Translations under genes and position numbers: made by a program
NCBI GenBank assembly: GCA_016708905.1
Contig: JADJEV010000002.1
Location: 398,166 to 462,165 of the forward strand
DNA length: 64,000 nt
Direction of reading: 5' to 3'
Source: Candidatus Methylophosphatis roskildensis
GTDB lineage: Bacteria > Pseudomonadota > Gammaproteobacteria > Burkholderiales > Rhodocyclaceae
Notes under the pieces: generated by a model
What the model was told of the DNA's origin: nothing
Database searches by the model: none
The model's input: the letters and a program-made list of their open reading frames with translations, nothing else
Shown here: positions 35,189 through 45,190 of the stretch, one piece after another
How positions within the stretch are numbered: the stretch's first letter is position 1
How the letters are laid out: every line of letters starts with the position of its first letter

Positions 35189-36264
35189 TCGTCGAACCTC
35201 CGCATGGCAAGACCGCATGCCACCATCAGCGAGGGCGCGTCTGCCGCAAGATTCTTCGGCTTTATGCGCGAGGCCAACACCATGTTGGCAAACGGATTCG
35301 CAATCACCGTGGAAACCTGGGTGCGGCCTGCCACAACCTCGTCGACGCCGGAAATCACTGCGCAGCCGCCGGCCAGCACGATGTGATCGACCTGATTGAA
35401 CTGGGTCGAAGTAAAGAAGAACTGCAGCGCTCGTGAAACCTCGAGTGCGAGATTGTCGAGGAAGGGCCGCAGCAGATCGCTTTCGTAATTCTCTGGCAAG
35501 GTACTCGCGCGCTTCGCTGATTCTGCTTCGTCGGCATTCATGCCGTATTGACGCATGATGTCCTGTGTCAGCTGATATCCGCCGAATGCCTGCTCGCGCG
35601 AATACACGGCCTGATCGTTCTTGAACACCGTGACGTTCATGACGTTCGAGCCGACATCGACAAGCGCGATGACTTTGTTCTTGCCGTTTTCTGGCAGTTG
35701 TCCTTCGACCAATTCAAACGCTGACTGCGCCGCATAGGACTCGACGTCCATCACCATCGGCTTCAGACCAGCCGCTTCCGCTACGGCCACTCGGTCTTCG
35801 ACTTTTTCTTTGCGCGAGGCGGCGATCAGGACTTCGACGTCATCGGGACTACCCGGCGATTGACCCAGGACCTGAAAATCGAGGTTGACCTCCTCGAGAG
35901 CGAAGGGGATGTACTGGTTGGCTTCCGATTCGACAAGCATCTCCAGCTCTGTCTCGCGCTGACCCGCCGGGACAATGATCTTCTTGGTGATCACCGCTGC
36001 GCCGGGAAGCGCCATCGCTACAAACTTGGTCGGCGTTTGAATGCGCTTCCACGCACGCTTGATCGCCTCGGCCACGGCCTCGAGATTGACGATGTTGCCG
36101 TCCGCCACGGCTTCGCGCGGCAGCGGCTCGATGGTGTAGCGCTCTATCCGAAACGCCCCCTTGCCGGCATCGGACAACTCGACCATCTTCACGGCGGAAG
36201 ACGAAATGTCGAGTCCGATCAGCGGTCGCGCCTTCGGATTTAGAATCGACAGATCAATCGGCAA
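35185..36264 (-). CDS. pilM: Type IV pilus assembly ATPase-like protein PilM
   Basis: 359 residues, actin-like fold: IGLDISSSAVKMVEL (phosphate 1), VIALVDVGSNVMNVTVF (phosphate 2), HIVLAGGCAVISGVDEVV (adenosine loop). Cytoplasmic partner of PilN. The start is a TTG with AAAGGA 6 bp upstream. First gene of pilMNOPQ, divergent from the PBP1a gene as in many beta- and gammaproteobacteria. Confidence 0.95.
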   Translation of the reverse strand: MPIDLSILNPKARPLIGLDISSSAVKMVELSDAGKGAFRIERYTIEPLPREAVADGNIVNLEAVAEAIKRAWKRIQTPTKFVAMALPGAAVITKKIIVPAGQRETELEMLVESEANQYIPFALEEVNLDFQVLGQSPGSPDDVEVLIAASRKEKVEDRVAVAEAAGLKPMVMDVESYAAQSAFELVEGQLPENGKNKVIALVDVGSNVMNVTVFKNDQAVYSREQAFGGYQLTQDIMRQYGMNADEAESAKRASTLPENYESDLLRPFLDNLALEVSRALQFFFTSTQFNQVDHIVLAGGCAVISGVDEVVAGRTQVSTVIANPFANMVLASRIKPKNLAADAPSLMVACGLAMRRFDE

Positions 36265-36356
36265 GGGAAATCCTTTGTTTTTTAGTGTGTTAGGCGCTAA
36301 ACGTACAATTTACATGAGATGCTAGCAGCAACCCCGATGACTGTAAAGCGGATTTC

Positions 36357-36384
36357 TTGGTCCAAATGGGCATACTGATATAAT
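36357..36384 (+). promoter_or_regulatory. Extended -10 promoter of the PBP1a gene
   Basis: TTGGTC (36357-36362), 16-bp spacer, then TGATATAAT with a consensus TATAAT at 36379-36384 and the TGN extension. Predicted start near 36391, only about 25 bp before the TTG start codon. Confidence 0.65.
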
Positions 36385-36415
36385 TGCCACGATTTCCTCC
36401 CCTCCGAGACTTCCC

Positions 36416-38893
36416 TTGCCGTCGATCCTGCGCTGGATCCTCTATCCGGTCGTCGTTCTTGTCGGACTCGTCCTGCTGGCCGTTGCGCTGGGTGGCTTGG
36501 TTGCCGTATTTGCCTACCCCAACCTGCCTTCGCTTGACGTCCTGACCGACTACCGGCCAAAAATTCCGTTGCGCGTCTATACCGCGGATGGCTACTTGAT
36601 CGGCGAATTCGGCGAAGAGCGCCGGAATTTCGTCCGCATCCAGGACGTTCCACCCATCATGAAGCAGGCCATCCTTGCCGCCGAGGACGAGCGCTTCTAC
36701 CAGCACCCCGGCGTTGACACAATCGGCGTGATGCGTGCCGCATGGTCCAATTTCTCGAGCGGCGGCAAACGGCAAGGTGCATCCACGATCACCATGCAGG
36801 TCGCCCGCAACTTCTTTCTCAGCAGCGAAAAAACCGTCAGCCGCAAACTCTACGAGGCACTGCTGTCCTTCAAGATCGAGAACAACCTCTCGAAGGACGA
36901 AATTCTGCAGTTATACATCAATCAGATATACCTCGGCCAAAGAGCCTATGGTTTCTCTGCCGCTGCCCACACCTATTTCGGCAAGGAATTGGCGGACTTG
37001 AGCATTGCTGAAGCGGCAATGCTCGCCGGTCTGCCGAAAGCACCGTCCGCCTTCAACCCGGTCGCCAACCCCAAGCGTGCCGCCGTGCGGCAACAATATG
37101 TTTTACGGCGGATGCACGAGCTGAGGTTCGTGAATGATAGGCAGCTGGCGGATGCGCAACAGGAAAAACTGCACATCCAGCGTGATCCTGAGGACTTTCC
37201 GGTGCGGGCCGACTATGTCGCCGAGATGGCCCGCCAAATAGCGTATGAACACCTGCACGAGGATACCTACTCTCATGGGGCCAAGGTAGTCACGACCATC
37301 ACCCGTGCCGACCAGATGGCGGCCTACGCCGCCGCAAGGAAGGGTGTCATGGATTACGACCGCCGCCACGGCTACCGCGGGGCCGAAGCGTACTTCGACA
37401 TGGGCAAGGCCAAGTCGGAACAGGACGAGGCCCTCGACGAGTTTCTGCAGGACGTGTCGGACTCCGACGAATTGCGGCCAGCCGTCGTGCTCGAAGCCAG
37501 CCGCAAGGCCGTTCGTGCCTACCGACGAGGCGGTGAAGTGGTCACGATCGGCGCGGACGGGCTGAAGTTCGCCGCGCCCATGCTCGACGAGAAGGCTCCG
37601 CCGAACAAGCGCCTGCGCCGGGGCGCGCTGGTCCGGATCCTCAAGCTGGAGAAAGGCTGGGAAATTTCCCAGTTGCCCGAAGTCGAGGTCGCTTTCGTCT
37701 CGGCCAATCCGCAGGACGGCAGCGTGCGTGCCCTGATCGGCGGATTCGATTTCGAACGCAACAAGTTCAATCACGTCACCCAGGCCTGGCGCCAGCCCGG
37801 TTCCAGTTTCAAACCCTTCATCTACTCGGCCGCACTGGAGAAAGGTTACGCACCGTCGAGCGTCGTCGACGATTCCCCAATCGCTTTTTCGGTCGAGGAA
37901 ACCGGCAGCCAGGTCTGGGAGCCGAAAAACTACGACGGCAAGTACGACGGCCCGATGACCCTGCGCACCGCCCTGGCACGGTCGAAGAACATGGTGTCGA
38001 TCCGCCTGCTCAAGTCCATCGGCACGCGCTATGCGCAAGACTATGTCGGGCGCTTCGGCTTCGAGGCCGACCGCAATCCGCCCTATCTGACCATGGCGCT
38101 TGGCGCCGGCTCGTCCACTCCGTGGCACATGCTGTCTGCCTACTCGGTGTTCGCCAACGGCGGCTACAAGATCGAGCCTTATATCGTGAAGCAGATTGTC
38201 GACGGCAACGGCAAGGTACTCGCCCAGGTCGACCCGCCAGCCGCGGGCGACGACCAATTGCGCGTCATCGACGCACGCAACGCCTACCTGATCGACAGCA
38301 TGATGCACGACGTCGTGCGTCGCGGCACCGCCACCCGCGCCCTGTCGCTCAAGCGTGCCGATCTCGCAGGCAAGACCGGCACCACCAACGAGTATATCGA
38401 TGCGTGGTTCTGCGGCTACCAGCCAACGGTCGTCGGCGTCGCCTGGATCGGTTTCGATCAACCGCGCAAACTCGGGACCGGCGAAACCGGCGGCTCGGCC
38501 GCACTGCCGATCTGGGTCAGCTATATGGACAAGGTACTGAAGGGCGTCCCCGAGAGCTTCATGGAGGTGCCGGAGGGACTGACCCGCATCAGGAGCGAGC
38601 CGGACTCGGCTGGACGGGAAGTTTCCGACCTGATGTACAAGGAAAACCTGCCCGCGATCCCGGTGCTGCCTTCGATTCCCGAGCCGCCGCCCTCGTCGGG
38701 CGATGCCGAGGCGCCCGCGCCGGCAATCCTGCTGTCGCCCGGCCCCCCCGCGCCGACGCCAACCTCGCCGCTCGCACCACCCCCACCGCTTGTGCCTGCG
38801 CCTGGCCCGGCGCAATCGGGGCCATCCGTCGCACCCAAGCCGGCACCGATACGCGAAGCCGTGCCGCCGATGCCGATCCGGCCGCGAAGCTGA
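36416..38893 (+). CDS. mrcA: Penicillin-binding protein 1a, bifunctional transglycosylase/transpeptidase
   Basis: 825 residues from a TTG; an in-frame TAA lies 36 bp upstream and no ATG/GTG fits better. Membrane anchor at residues about 5-35, GT51 domain (AILAAEDERFYQHPGVD, QGASTITMQVARNFF), OB-like insert, transpeptidase with GSSFKPF (active Ser), ARSKNMVS and GKTGTTNEY, and a Pro-rich C-terminal tail of about 90 residues. It makes and cross-links peptidoglycan. Divergent from pilM. Confidence 0.96.
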   Translation: MPSILRWILYPVVVLVGLVLLAVALGGLVAVFAYPNLPSLDVLTDYRPKIPLRVYTADGYLIGEFGEERRNFVRIQDVPPIMKQAILAAEDERFYQHPGVDTIGVMRAAWSNFSSGGKRQGASTITMQVARNFFLSSEKTVSRKLYEALLSFKIENNLSKDEILQLYINQIYLGQRAYGFSAAAHTYFGKELADLSIAEAAMLAGLPKAPSAFNPVANPKRAAVRQQYVLRRMHELRFVNDRQLADAQQEKLHIQRDPEDFPVRADYVAEMARQIAYEHLHEDTYSHGAKVVTTITRADQMAAYAAARKGVMDYDRRHGYRGAEAYFDMGKAKSEQDEALDEFLQDVSDSDELRPAVVLEASRKAVRAYRRGGEVVTIGADGLKFAAPMLDEKAPPNKRLRRGALVRILKLEKGWEISQLPEVEVAFVSANPQDGSVRALIGGFDFERNKFNHVTQAWRQPGSSFKPFIYSAALEKGYAPSSVVDDSPIAFSVEETGSQVWEPKNYDGKYDGPMTLRTALARSKNMVSIRLLKSIGTRYAQDYVGRFGFEADRNPPYLTMALGAGSSTPWHMLSAYSVFANGGYKIEPYIVKQIVDGNGKVLAQVDPPAAGDDQLRVIDARNAYLIDSMMHDVVRRGTATRALSLKRADLAGKTGTTNEYIDAWFCGYQPTVVGVAWIGFDQPRKLGTGETGGSAALPIWVSYMDKVLKGVPESFMEVPEGLTRIRSEPDSAGREVSDLMYKENLPAIPVLPSIPEPPPSSGDAEAPAPAILLSPGPPAPTPTSPLAPPPPLVPAPGPAQSGPSVAPKPAPIREAVPPMPIRPRS

Positions 38894-39214
38894 TCAGCCG
38901 GACAAAAAGATCGGCTCGCCGGCCTGCTGGCTGACCATGGCGGAGAGTGCGGCAAACAACTCCCGCCCATCGCGCGTGCCCACCCAGCGACTGCCTTCGG
39001 GCTTGAAATGAAAGCCGCCCGAGCGCGCCGCGACCCAGATCTCCCGCGCAGCCGTGTGACGATTGATGATGATCTTGCTGCCGTCCTCGAACTCGAGTTC
39101 GAGCACGCCACCTGGCTTCACCTGGTAGTCGAGCTCGGCCGGGCAGCCGTCGAGGGCGCGCTCGATGTGAGCCAGCATCTCATCGGCAGCCGCATTGAAT
39201 TGAGCTTCGTCCAT
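38894..39214 (-). CDS. cyaY: Frataxin homologue CyaY
   Basis: 106 residues, full-length frataxin fold: acidic N-terminal helix (MDEAQFNAAADEMLAHIERA), beta sheet with GGVLELEFEDGSKIIINRH and EIWVAARSGGFHF. Iron-binding regulator of Fe-S cluster assembly. Converges with mrcA, the two stops being adjacent; divergent from lptM-lysA. Confidence 0.95.
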   Translation of the reverse strand: MDEAQFNAAADEMLAHIERALDGCPAELDYQVKPGGVLELEFEDGSKIIINRHTAAREIWVAARSGGFHFKPEGSRWVGTRDGRELFAALSAMVSQQAGEPIFLSG

Positions 39215-39258
39215 GTATCATCGCCTTCTGATTCGTCCAACTGCCTGACCATCGATCC

Positions 39259-39441
39259 ATGAAATCCAGTCTGATCGGCGCATTCATGCTCGCCTTCGTC
39301 TGTGCCGGCTGTGGCAACAAGGGCGCGCTCTACATTCCGCAGCGTCCGGTCGTTGCGCCGGCGAAAAAGCCGCCCGCCGCCCAGCCCGCACCTGTCTCGA
39401 CCGATGATAGCAAAGCCCCTGCGGCAGGGGCCAAGCCTTGA
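39259..39441 (+). CDS. lptM: Small lipoprotein LptM (YifL-like)
   Basis: 60 residues: lipoprotein signal ending VCAGC, then GNKGALYIPQ, the LptM/YifL signature that assists LptD maturation, and a Pro/Ala-rich tail. Directly upstream of and overlapping lysA by 4 bp, the usual arrangement. Confidence 0.9.
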   Translation: MKSSLIGAFMLAFVCAGCGNKGALYIPQRPVVAPAKKPPAAQPAPVSTDDSKAPAAGAKP

Positions 39442-40694
39442 GTTCTGCCGAGCAGTCGGTCCATTTTCGCGATGGATCGCTGCACATCGAGGGCGTTGCC
39501 CTGGAAGACATCGCCCGGCGCTTCGGCACGCCTTGCTATGTCTATTCGCGCGCCGCGCTGACCAGCGCCTATGCAAGCTGGCGCGAAGCCCTGGCCGGCC
39601 GGCGGGCGAGCATCTGCTATGCGGTCAAGGCGAACTCCAATCTGGCGATTCTCGATGTGTTCGCCCGACTCGGCAGCGGCTTCGACATCGTTTCGGGCGG
39701 CGAACTGGCGCGTGTGCTGGTCGCCGGCGGCCAGGCATCACGAACGGTGTTCTCAGGCGTCGGCAAGTCGACGGCCGAGATGCGGGCGGCGCTCGAGGCC
39801 GGTGTGCATTGCTTCAACGTCGAATCGGCGGCCGAACTCGAACGCCTGAACAGCGTCGCGGGTGCGCACGGCAAGCGGGCGCCGATCGCGCTTCGCGTCA
39901 ATCCCGATGTCGATCCGAAAACCCACCCTTACATTTCCACCGGTCTCAGGAAGAACAAGTTCGGCATCGCCTTCGAAGACGCGATCGCGCTGTATGCGCA
40001 TGCCCGCGCGCTGGCGAATCTGGAGATCCGCGGTATCGCCTGCCATATCGGCTCCCAACTGCTCGACCCCGCGCCGATCGCCGAGGCAACCGCCAAAGTG
40101 CTCGGCCTGGCCGACCGCCTGGCTGCCGACGGCATCGAACTGACTCACCTCGACCTGGGCGGCGGGCTGGGCATACGCTATCGCGATGAAGCGCCGCCCC
40201 CGGTCGCCGGCTATCTGGCACCCGTGCTCGCCCAGCTCGAGGGGCGACGTGAAGAGATCCGCTTCGAACCCGGCCGTTCGCTGGTCGGCAACGCCGGCCT
40301 GCTGTTGACCCGCATCGAGTACCTGAAGCACGGCGCCGAGAAGAACTTCGCGGTGGTCGACGCGGCCATGAACGACCTGACCCGCCCCGCGCTCTACGAC
40401 GCGTTCCATGAGATACAACCGGTGGCACCGCGGCCCGTGGCGACGTGCCGCTACGACGTGGTCGGCCCGGTCTGCGAAAGCGGCGATTTTCTCGGCCATG
40501 ATCGCGAACTGGCGGTCGAAGCCGGCGACCTGCTGGCAATCCTCTCGGCCGGCGCATACGGCATGACCATGAGTTCCAATTACAACACCCGCCCGCGCGC
40601 GGCCGAAATTCTGGTCGACGGCAGTCAGGCCAGGCAGATTCGCCGCCGGGAAACGGTCGAGGAACTGTTTGCGCTCGAAACGACGCTTCCCTGA
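39438..40694 (+). CDS. lysA: Diaminopimelate decarboxylase
   Basis: 418 residues; start overlaps lptM. Fold III PLP enzyme: PLP-lysine motif SICYAVKANSN, HPYISTGLRKNKFGIA, the Gly-rich phosphate loop LDLGGGLGIRY, FEPGRSLVGNAG, and the cross-subunit CESGDFLGHD. Final step of lysine synthesis (meso-DAP to lysine). Complete and colinear with the family. Confidence 0.97.
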   Translation: MSSAEQSVHFRDGSLHIEGVALEDIARRFGTPCYVYSRAALTSAYASWREALAGRRASICYAVKANSNLAILDVFARLGSGFDIVSGGELARVLVAGGQASRTVFSGVGKSTAEMRAALEAGVHCFNVESAAELERLNSVAGAHGKRAPIALRVNPDVDPKTHPYISTGLRKNKFGIAFEDAIALYAHARALANLEIRGIACHIGSQLLDPAPIAEATAKVLGLADRLAADGIELTHLDLGGGLGIRYRDEAPPPVAGYLAPVLAQLEGRREEIRFEPGRSLVGNAGLLLTRIEYLKHGAEKNFAVVDAAMNDLTRPALYDAFHEIQPVAPRPVATCRYDVVGPVCESGDFLGHDRELAVEAGDLLAILSAGAYGMTMSSNYNTRPRAAEILVDGSQARQIRRRETVEELFALETTLP

Positions 40695-40772
40695 AAGCTT
40701 CCATTTAAGGCGAACGATTCGCCGGCCTAGCGGGTCGGATACCGATAGCGGCAACTGCCCGGGCGTTTCAAG

Positions 40773-41891
40773 ATGCTCCGAATCCAGTCACATCTTCTGA
40801 TCTCCACCGCCTGCGCATGTCTCGCGCTCGTCGCCTGCGCGCCCAAGGAGGAAAAGAAGGCGGCCGGGGGGCCGGCCACCCTCGTCACCACCACAACAGT
40901 GAGCGCACGCTCGCTTGAAGTCACTGAAGACACGCTGGGCACACTGGAATCATTGATCGATCCGACGGTCGGTGCCGAGGTGCCGGGCCGGGTAGTGCGG
41001 GTGCTCACCCGGGCCGGGCAAAAGGTGCGCCGGGGCGACACCATGGCCCTGCTCGATCCGTCGGACCTGGCTCTGGCGCTTCGCTCGGACAAGGCCGAAT
41101 TGCAGCGGCTCGAGTCCCTGCTCGAGCAGCAGGAGCGCCTGGTACAGCGACAGAAGGATCTGGTTGGCAAGGGCTTCGTCTCGCGCAACGCCGTGGACGA
41201 CGCGGTCGCCCAGCGCGACGCCTTGCGCGCCCAGCTCGCCGCCGCCCAGGCCCGGGCCGATTCCGGCCGCAGCAACCAGGGGAAGGCGCGGGTCGTCGCG
41301 CCTATCGACGGCGAGGTCGACGCCCAGATCGTCGCCACCGGCGACTACGTCAAGGTCGGCGATCCCCTGTTCAAGATGGTTTCCAATCGCCGCCTGCGCG
41401 CCATCCTGCCCTACCCGGAAACCGCCGCGGCACGCATCCGGCGCGGCCAGCCCGTGCGCATCACTTCGCCTCAGTCGCCCGGACTGGTGGTCAGCGGCAG
41501 GGTCGAGGACATTCGTCCGGTGGTCAGCGCCGGCAGTCGCGCGGTCGACGTGCTGGTGCGCTTCGACAACGAAGCCGGCCTGCTGGCGGGCGGCACCATT
41601 AACGGTTCGGTGCTGATCGATCTGCGCGACAACGCGGTGCTGGTGCCCGAACAGAGCGTCGTGCTGCGCCCGGCCGGGACGGTAGTCTATGCGATCGCCG
41701 ACGGCAAGGCCGTGCAGCGCATCGTCACCACCGGCGCGCGCAAGGCCGGCATGGTCGAAATCACCAAAGGGCTCGCCGGCGGAGAAACCGTGGCCCTTGA
41801 CGGGGCCGGTTTCCTCAGCGACGGCGCTGCCGTCAGCATCAGGAAACCGCCAAACAGGCGGCGGCAACCAAGCAGTAGGCCGGCGAGATGA
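40773..41891 (+). CDS. RND efflux periplasmic adaptor (membrane-fusion lipoprotein)
   Basis: 372 residues. Lipobox LVAC (residues about 18-21), lipoyl half-motifs (EVPGRVVRVLTRAGQKVRRG and VVAPIDGEVDAQIVATGDYV), short alpha-helical hairpin between them, beta-barrel and membrane-proximal domains. Partner of the RND pump that starts in the 4-bp overlap at 41888. Substrate unknown. Confidence 0.93.
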   Translation: MLRIQSHLLISTACACLALVACAPKEEKKAAGGPATLVTTTTVSARSLEVTEDTLGTLESLIDPTVGAEVPGRVVRVLTRAGQKVRRGDTMALLDPSDLALALRSDKAELQRLESLLEQQERLVQRQKDLVGKGFVSRNAVDDAVAQRDALRAQLAAAQARADSGRSNQGKARVVAPIDGEVDAQIVATGDYVKVGDPLFKMVSNRRLRAILPYPETAAARIRRGQPVRITSPQSPGLVVSGRVEDIRPVVSAGSRAVDVLVRFDNEAGLLAGGTINGSVLIDLRDNAVLVPEQSVVLRPAGTVVYAIADGKAVQRIVTTGARKAGMVEITKGLAGGETVALDGAGFLSDGAAVSIRKPPNRRRQPSSRPAR

Positions 41892-44800
41892 CGCTGCCCG
41901 AACTCTCGATCAAGCGTCATGTGCTGGCCTGGATGCTCAGCGCGGTGCTGGTGCTGTTCGGCATCATCAGCTACCAGCGCATCGGCATGGATCGCATGCC
42001 CTATATCGAGTATCCGGTCATTTCCATCACCACCACCCTGAAAGGCGCCAACCCGGAGATCGTCGACGCCAGCATCACCAATCTGCTCGAGTCGTCGATC
42101 AACGGCGTACCCGGCATCGAGCACGTGCAGTCCCAGTCCTCGCCCGGCGTGTCGAACATCTCGATCACCTTCGCGCTGGAGAAGAAGATCGACGTCGCCT
42201 TCAACGAGGTGCAGGTGAAGGTCAACCAGGTGCTGCGCCGGCTGCCCGAAGGAACCGATCCGCCGGTGGTCGCCAAGGTCGAAACCAACGCCCAGCCGAT
42301 CATGTGGCTGGCCCTGCAGGGTGACCGCACCCTGCAGCAGCTCAACCAGTACGCGGCCAACGTCATCAAGAAGCGGCTGGAAACCATCGACGGGGTCGGC
42401 GAAGTGCGCATCGGCGGCCGCCGCGAACGCACCATCCGGGTCAACCTCCGACCGGAGCGCATGGGCGCGCTCGGCGTGACCGCGCAGGACATCGCCGCCG
42501 CGTTCGCGCGCGAGCATGTGCAGTTTTCCGGCGGCTTCCTGGTCGGGGGCACGACGGAAAACCTGGTCAAGCTCGATCTCGAGTTCCACACCGTCGAGGA
42601 TCTCGAGCAGATGATCGTCGTCCACCGCGACCGGCTGGCGATACGGCTGGCCGATCTGGCACAGGTCGAAGACGGCCTGGCGGACTTTCGCCAGCTCGCG
42701 CGCTTCGAGGGCCGGCCGTCGGTCGGCCTCGGCATGGTCAAGGTCGCCAACACCAATACGGTCGACATCGTCGAGCACATCAAGGCGCGGGTCGACAACG
42801 AGATCCGCCCGCAACTGCCACCCGGACTCGAACTGACCATCGTCTCGAACGATGCGCTGTTCATACTCGAGATCGTCCAGTCGCTCAAGGAACACCTGAT
42901 CGAGGGCACCCTGCTGGCCGCGGCGGTGGTGTTGCTGTTCCTGCGCTCGCTGCGCTCGACGCTGATCATCGCGCTGGCCATTCCGGTGTCGCTGATGGGC
43001 GCCATCGCGGTCATCTACTTCTTCGGCTACACCCTCAACTCGCTCACCATGCTGGCACTGCTGCTGTTGATCGGCGTGGTGGTCGACGATGCGATCGTGG
43101 TTCTGGAAAACATCTACCGGCATCGCCACGAGCTCGACCCCGACCCGCTGTCGGCGGCGATCAACGGCTCGCGCGAAGTGGTGTTCGCGGTGATGGCGGC
43201 CACCCTGTCGCTGGTCTGCATCTTCGCGCCGGTGATCTTCCTCTCGGGCATCATCGGCCAGTTCTTCCGCAGCTTCGCGGTCGTGGTGACCTTCGGCGTG
43301 CTGGTGTCGCTGTTCGTCTCGCTGACCCTAACGCCGATGCTGTGCTCGCGCTACATCCGGGTACAGACGTCGCACCGCGGCGCCTACGCGCTGCTCGACC
43401 GCGCGTTCGATGCGCTGGACCGGGCCTACGCGCGGCTGCTCGGCGCAGTGCTGCATCACCGCTGGCTGGTCGTGCTGCTGACCGTGCTGGTGGTGGCGAG
43501 CAGCGGGTTCTTTTTCGCCCGCATCGGCTCGTCCTTCGTGCCCGACCAGGACGAAGGCCGGTTCCTCGTGTACCTGCGCACGCCGCTCGGCTCCAACATC
43601 GACTACACGCTGTCGAAGATCAAGGAGGCCGAAGCGATACTCAATCGGCATCCGGAGATCCGGACCGAGTTCGCACTGATCGGCGCCGGCAGCGCGAGCC
43701 AGGTCAACCAGGGCACGATCGTCGTGCGCATGGCCCCGCGCGAAGAACGCAAGCTGACCCAGCAGCAGGTCGTGCCGATCATCCGCAACGAAGTACAGCA
43801 GATCGCCGGTGCGCGGGTGTTCGCCGCGCCCTATCCGCTGGTCCAGGGCTCGCGCGGCGAGCCGCTGCAGTTCGTGCTCGCCGGCGAGAGCATCGGCGAA
43901 GTCGGCCGGCTGGCGCGCGAGCTGCAGAACCGCCTGCAGGCCGAGGCGGGACTCGGGCGCTTCGATACCGATCTGCAGCTCGACCTGCCGCAACTCGTTT
44001 TCCTGCCCGATCGCACCCGCATCGCCGACGCCGGACTCACGTCCGAGGACGTCGCGCTGGCCGTCAACATGCTGGCCGGCGGGGTGGACATCGCACGCTT
44101 CAACGAAGTGCCGGGCGACGGCACGCGCTACGACATCCGCGTAAAGGCGATCGACGGCGAATTCGCCCGGCCGGCCGACATGTCGAAGATCTTCCTGCGC
44201 AACCGCGACGGCAAACTGGTGCGGCTCGACTCGGTGGCACGCTTCGACGAACAACTGGGCCCGGCGGTGATCGGCCGCTTCGATCTGCAGTACGCGGCCA
44301 CCTTCTACGGCACGCCGACCATGCCGCTGGGCGACGCGGTCAATCAGGTGCGCGAACTGGCTGCACAGATCCTGCCGCCCGGCTTCCAGGTCAAGTTCAT
44401 CGGCCAGGCCGAGGAATTCCAGCGCACCACCCGGCTGATGGCGTTCACCTTCGGCCTGGCGATGATCCTGCTCTACATGGTGCTGGCGAGCCAGTTCAAC
44501 TCGTTCCTGCAGCCGCTGATCATCATGGTCGCGCAGCCGCTGGCGGTGGTCGGCGGGGTGGCCGCACTGTGGCTGACCGGACAGACGCTCAACATCTACT
44601 CGATGATCGGCCTGGTGCTGCTGGTGGGCCTGGTGGCGAAGAACTCGATCCTGCTGGTCGATCTGACCAATCAGCGGCGCGCCGAGGGCATGAAGGTGGA
44701 CGACGCGCTGTCCAACGCCTGCCCGATCCGCATGCGTCCGGTGCTGATGACCTCGGCCACCGTGATCCTCGCGCTGTCACCGGCGGCACTGGGTTTCGGC

Positions 44801-44977
44801 GCCGGCAGCGAGACCAATCAGCCGCTGTCGATCGCCGTCATCGGCGGCATGATCTCCTCCACCCTGCTGACCCTGGCCGTGGTACCGGCCGTCTATTCGC
44901 TGGTCGAAGGCCGCCGCGAGCGCCGCAAAGCCGCGCGCCGCGCCGCCAATCCCAGCCCGAGCGCTCTGCCCGACTGA
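41888..44977 (+). CDS. RND-family efflux pump, inner-membrane permease
   Basis: 1029 residues, 12-helix RND transporter of the AcrB/HAE1 group: TM1, a large periplasmic loop, TM2-6 with the proton-relay Asp pair in IGVVVDDAIVVLENIY, second loop, TM7-12 with LVGLVAKNSILLVD. No outer-membrane factor gene follows, so it must borrow one. Substrate cannot be predicted. Confidence 0.95.
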   Translation: MTLPELSIKRHVLAWMLSAVLVLFGIISYQRIGMDRMPYIEYPVISITTTLKGANPEIVDASITNLLESSINGVPGIEHVQSQSSPGVSNISITFALEKKIDVAFNEVQVKVNQVLRRLPEGTDPPVVAKVETNAQPIMWLALQGDRTLQQLNQYAANVIKKRLETIDGVGEVRIGGRRERTIRVNLRPERMGALGVTAQDIAAAFAREHVQFSGGFLVGGTTENLVKLDLEFHTVEDLEQMIVVHRDRLAIRLADLAQVEDGLADFRQLARFEGRPSVGLGMVKVANTNTVDIVEHIKARVDNEIRPQLPPGLELTIVSNDALFILEIVQSLKEHLIEGTLLAAAVVLLFLRSLRSTLIIALAIPVSLMGAIAVIYFFGYTLNSLTMLALLLLIGVVVDDAIVVLENIYRHRHELDPDPLSAAINGSREVVFAVMAATLSLVCIFAPVIFLSGIIGQFFRSFAVVVTFGVLVSLFVSLTLTPMLCSRYIRVQTSHRGAYALLDRAFDALDRAYARLLGAVLHHRWLVVLLTVLVVASSGFFFARIGSSFVPDQDEGRFLVYLRTPLGSNIDYTLSKIKEAEAILNRHPEIRTEFALIGAGSASQVNQGTIVVRMAPREERKLTQQQVVPIIRNEVQQIAGARVFAAPYPLVQGSRGEPLQFVLAGESIGEVGRLARELQNRLQAEAGLGRFDTDLQLDLPQLVFLPDRTRIADAGLTSEDVALAVNMLAGGVDIARFNEVPGDGTRYDIRVKAIDGEFARPADMSKIFLRNRDGKLVRLDSVARFDEQLGPAVIGRFDLQYAATFYGTPTMPLGDAVNQVRELAAQILPPGFQVKFIGQAEEFQRTTRLMAFTFGLAMILLYMVLASQFNSFLQPLIIMVAQPLAVVGGVAALWLTGQTLNIYSMIGLVLLVGLVAKNSILLVDLTNQRRAEGMKVDDALSNACPIRMRPVLMTSATVILALSPAALGFGAGSETNQPLSIAVIGGMISSTLLTLAVVPAVYSLVEGRRERRKAARRAANPSPSALPD

Positions 44978-45030
44978 GCCGACTGCCCTGGGAGCCGCAT
45001 GGATAGGCTACTCCAGGCATGCGTTCGCCA

Positions 45031-45094
45031 GGAGCCGCATGGAATGGCGGCCCTGGCATTGGCTGCCCGCAGAGCGCCATTCCATGCGGCCTCC
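45031..45094. repeat. Long inverted repeat downstream of the RND operon
   Basis: 19-bp arms GGAGCCGCATGGAATGGCG (45031-45049) and its inverse with one bulged base (45075-45094), 25-base loop. A partial extra copy of the left arm is at 44991-45003. Could act as terminator or be a REP-like palindrome; a similar GCATGGAATGGCG occurs near 58112. Confidence 0.7.
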
Positions 45095-45190
45095 AGACCA
45101 CACGCTTCCGGTTTCTTGTCGTTTCGGCTGACACCGCGGGCCTGCGCTTCAGGCGAACAGGCACAACGTCGCTGGCGGGTCGGTGGCGCG

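Noticed and set aside
37103..38815. 570-residue minus-strand frame
   Set aside because: Antisense to PBP1a, whose catalytic motifs are unambiguous.
41687..44254. Long minus-strand frames of 480 and 308 residues
   Set aside because: Antisense to the RND permease; Asp/Arg/His-rich shadow translation.
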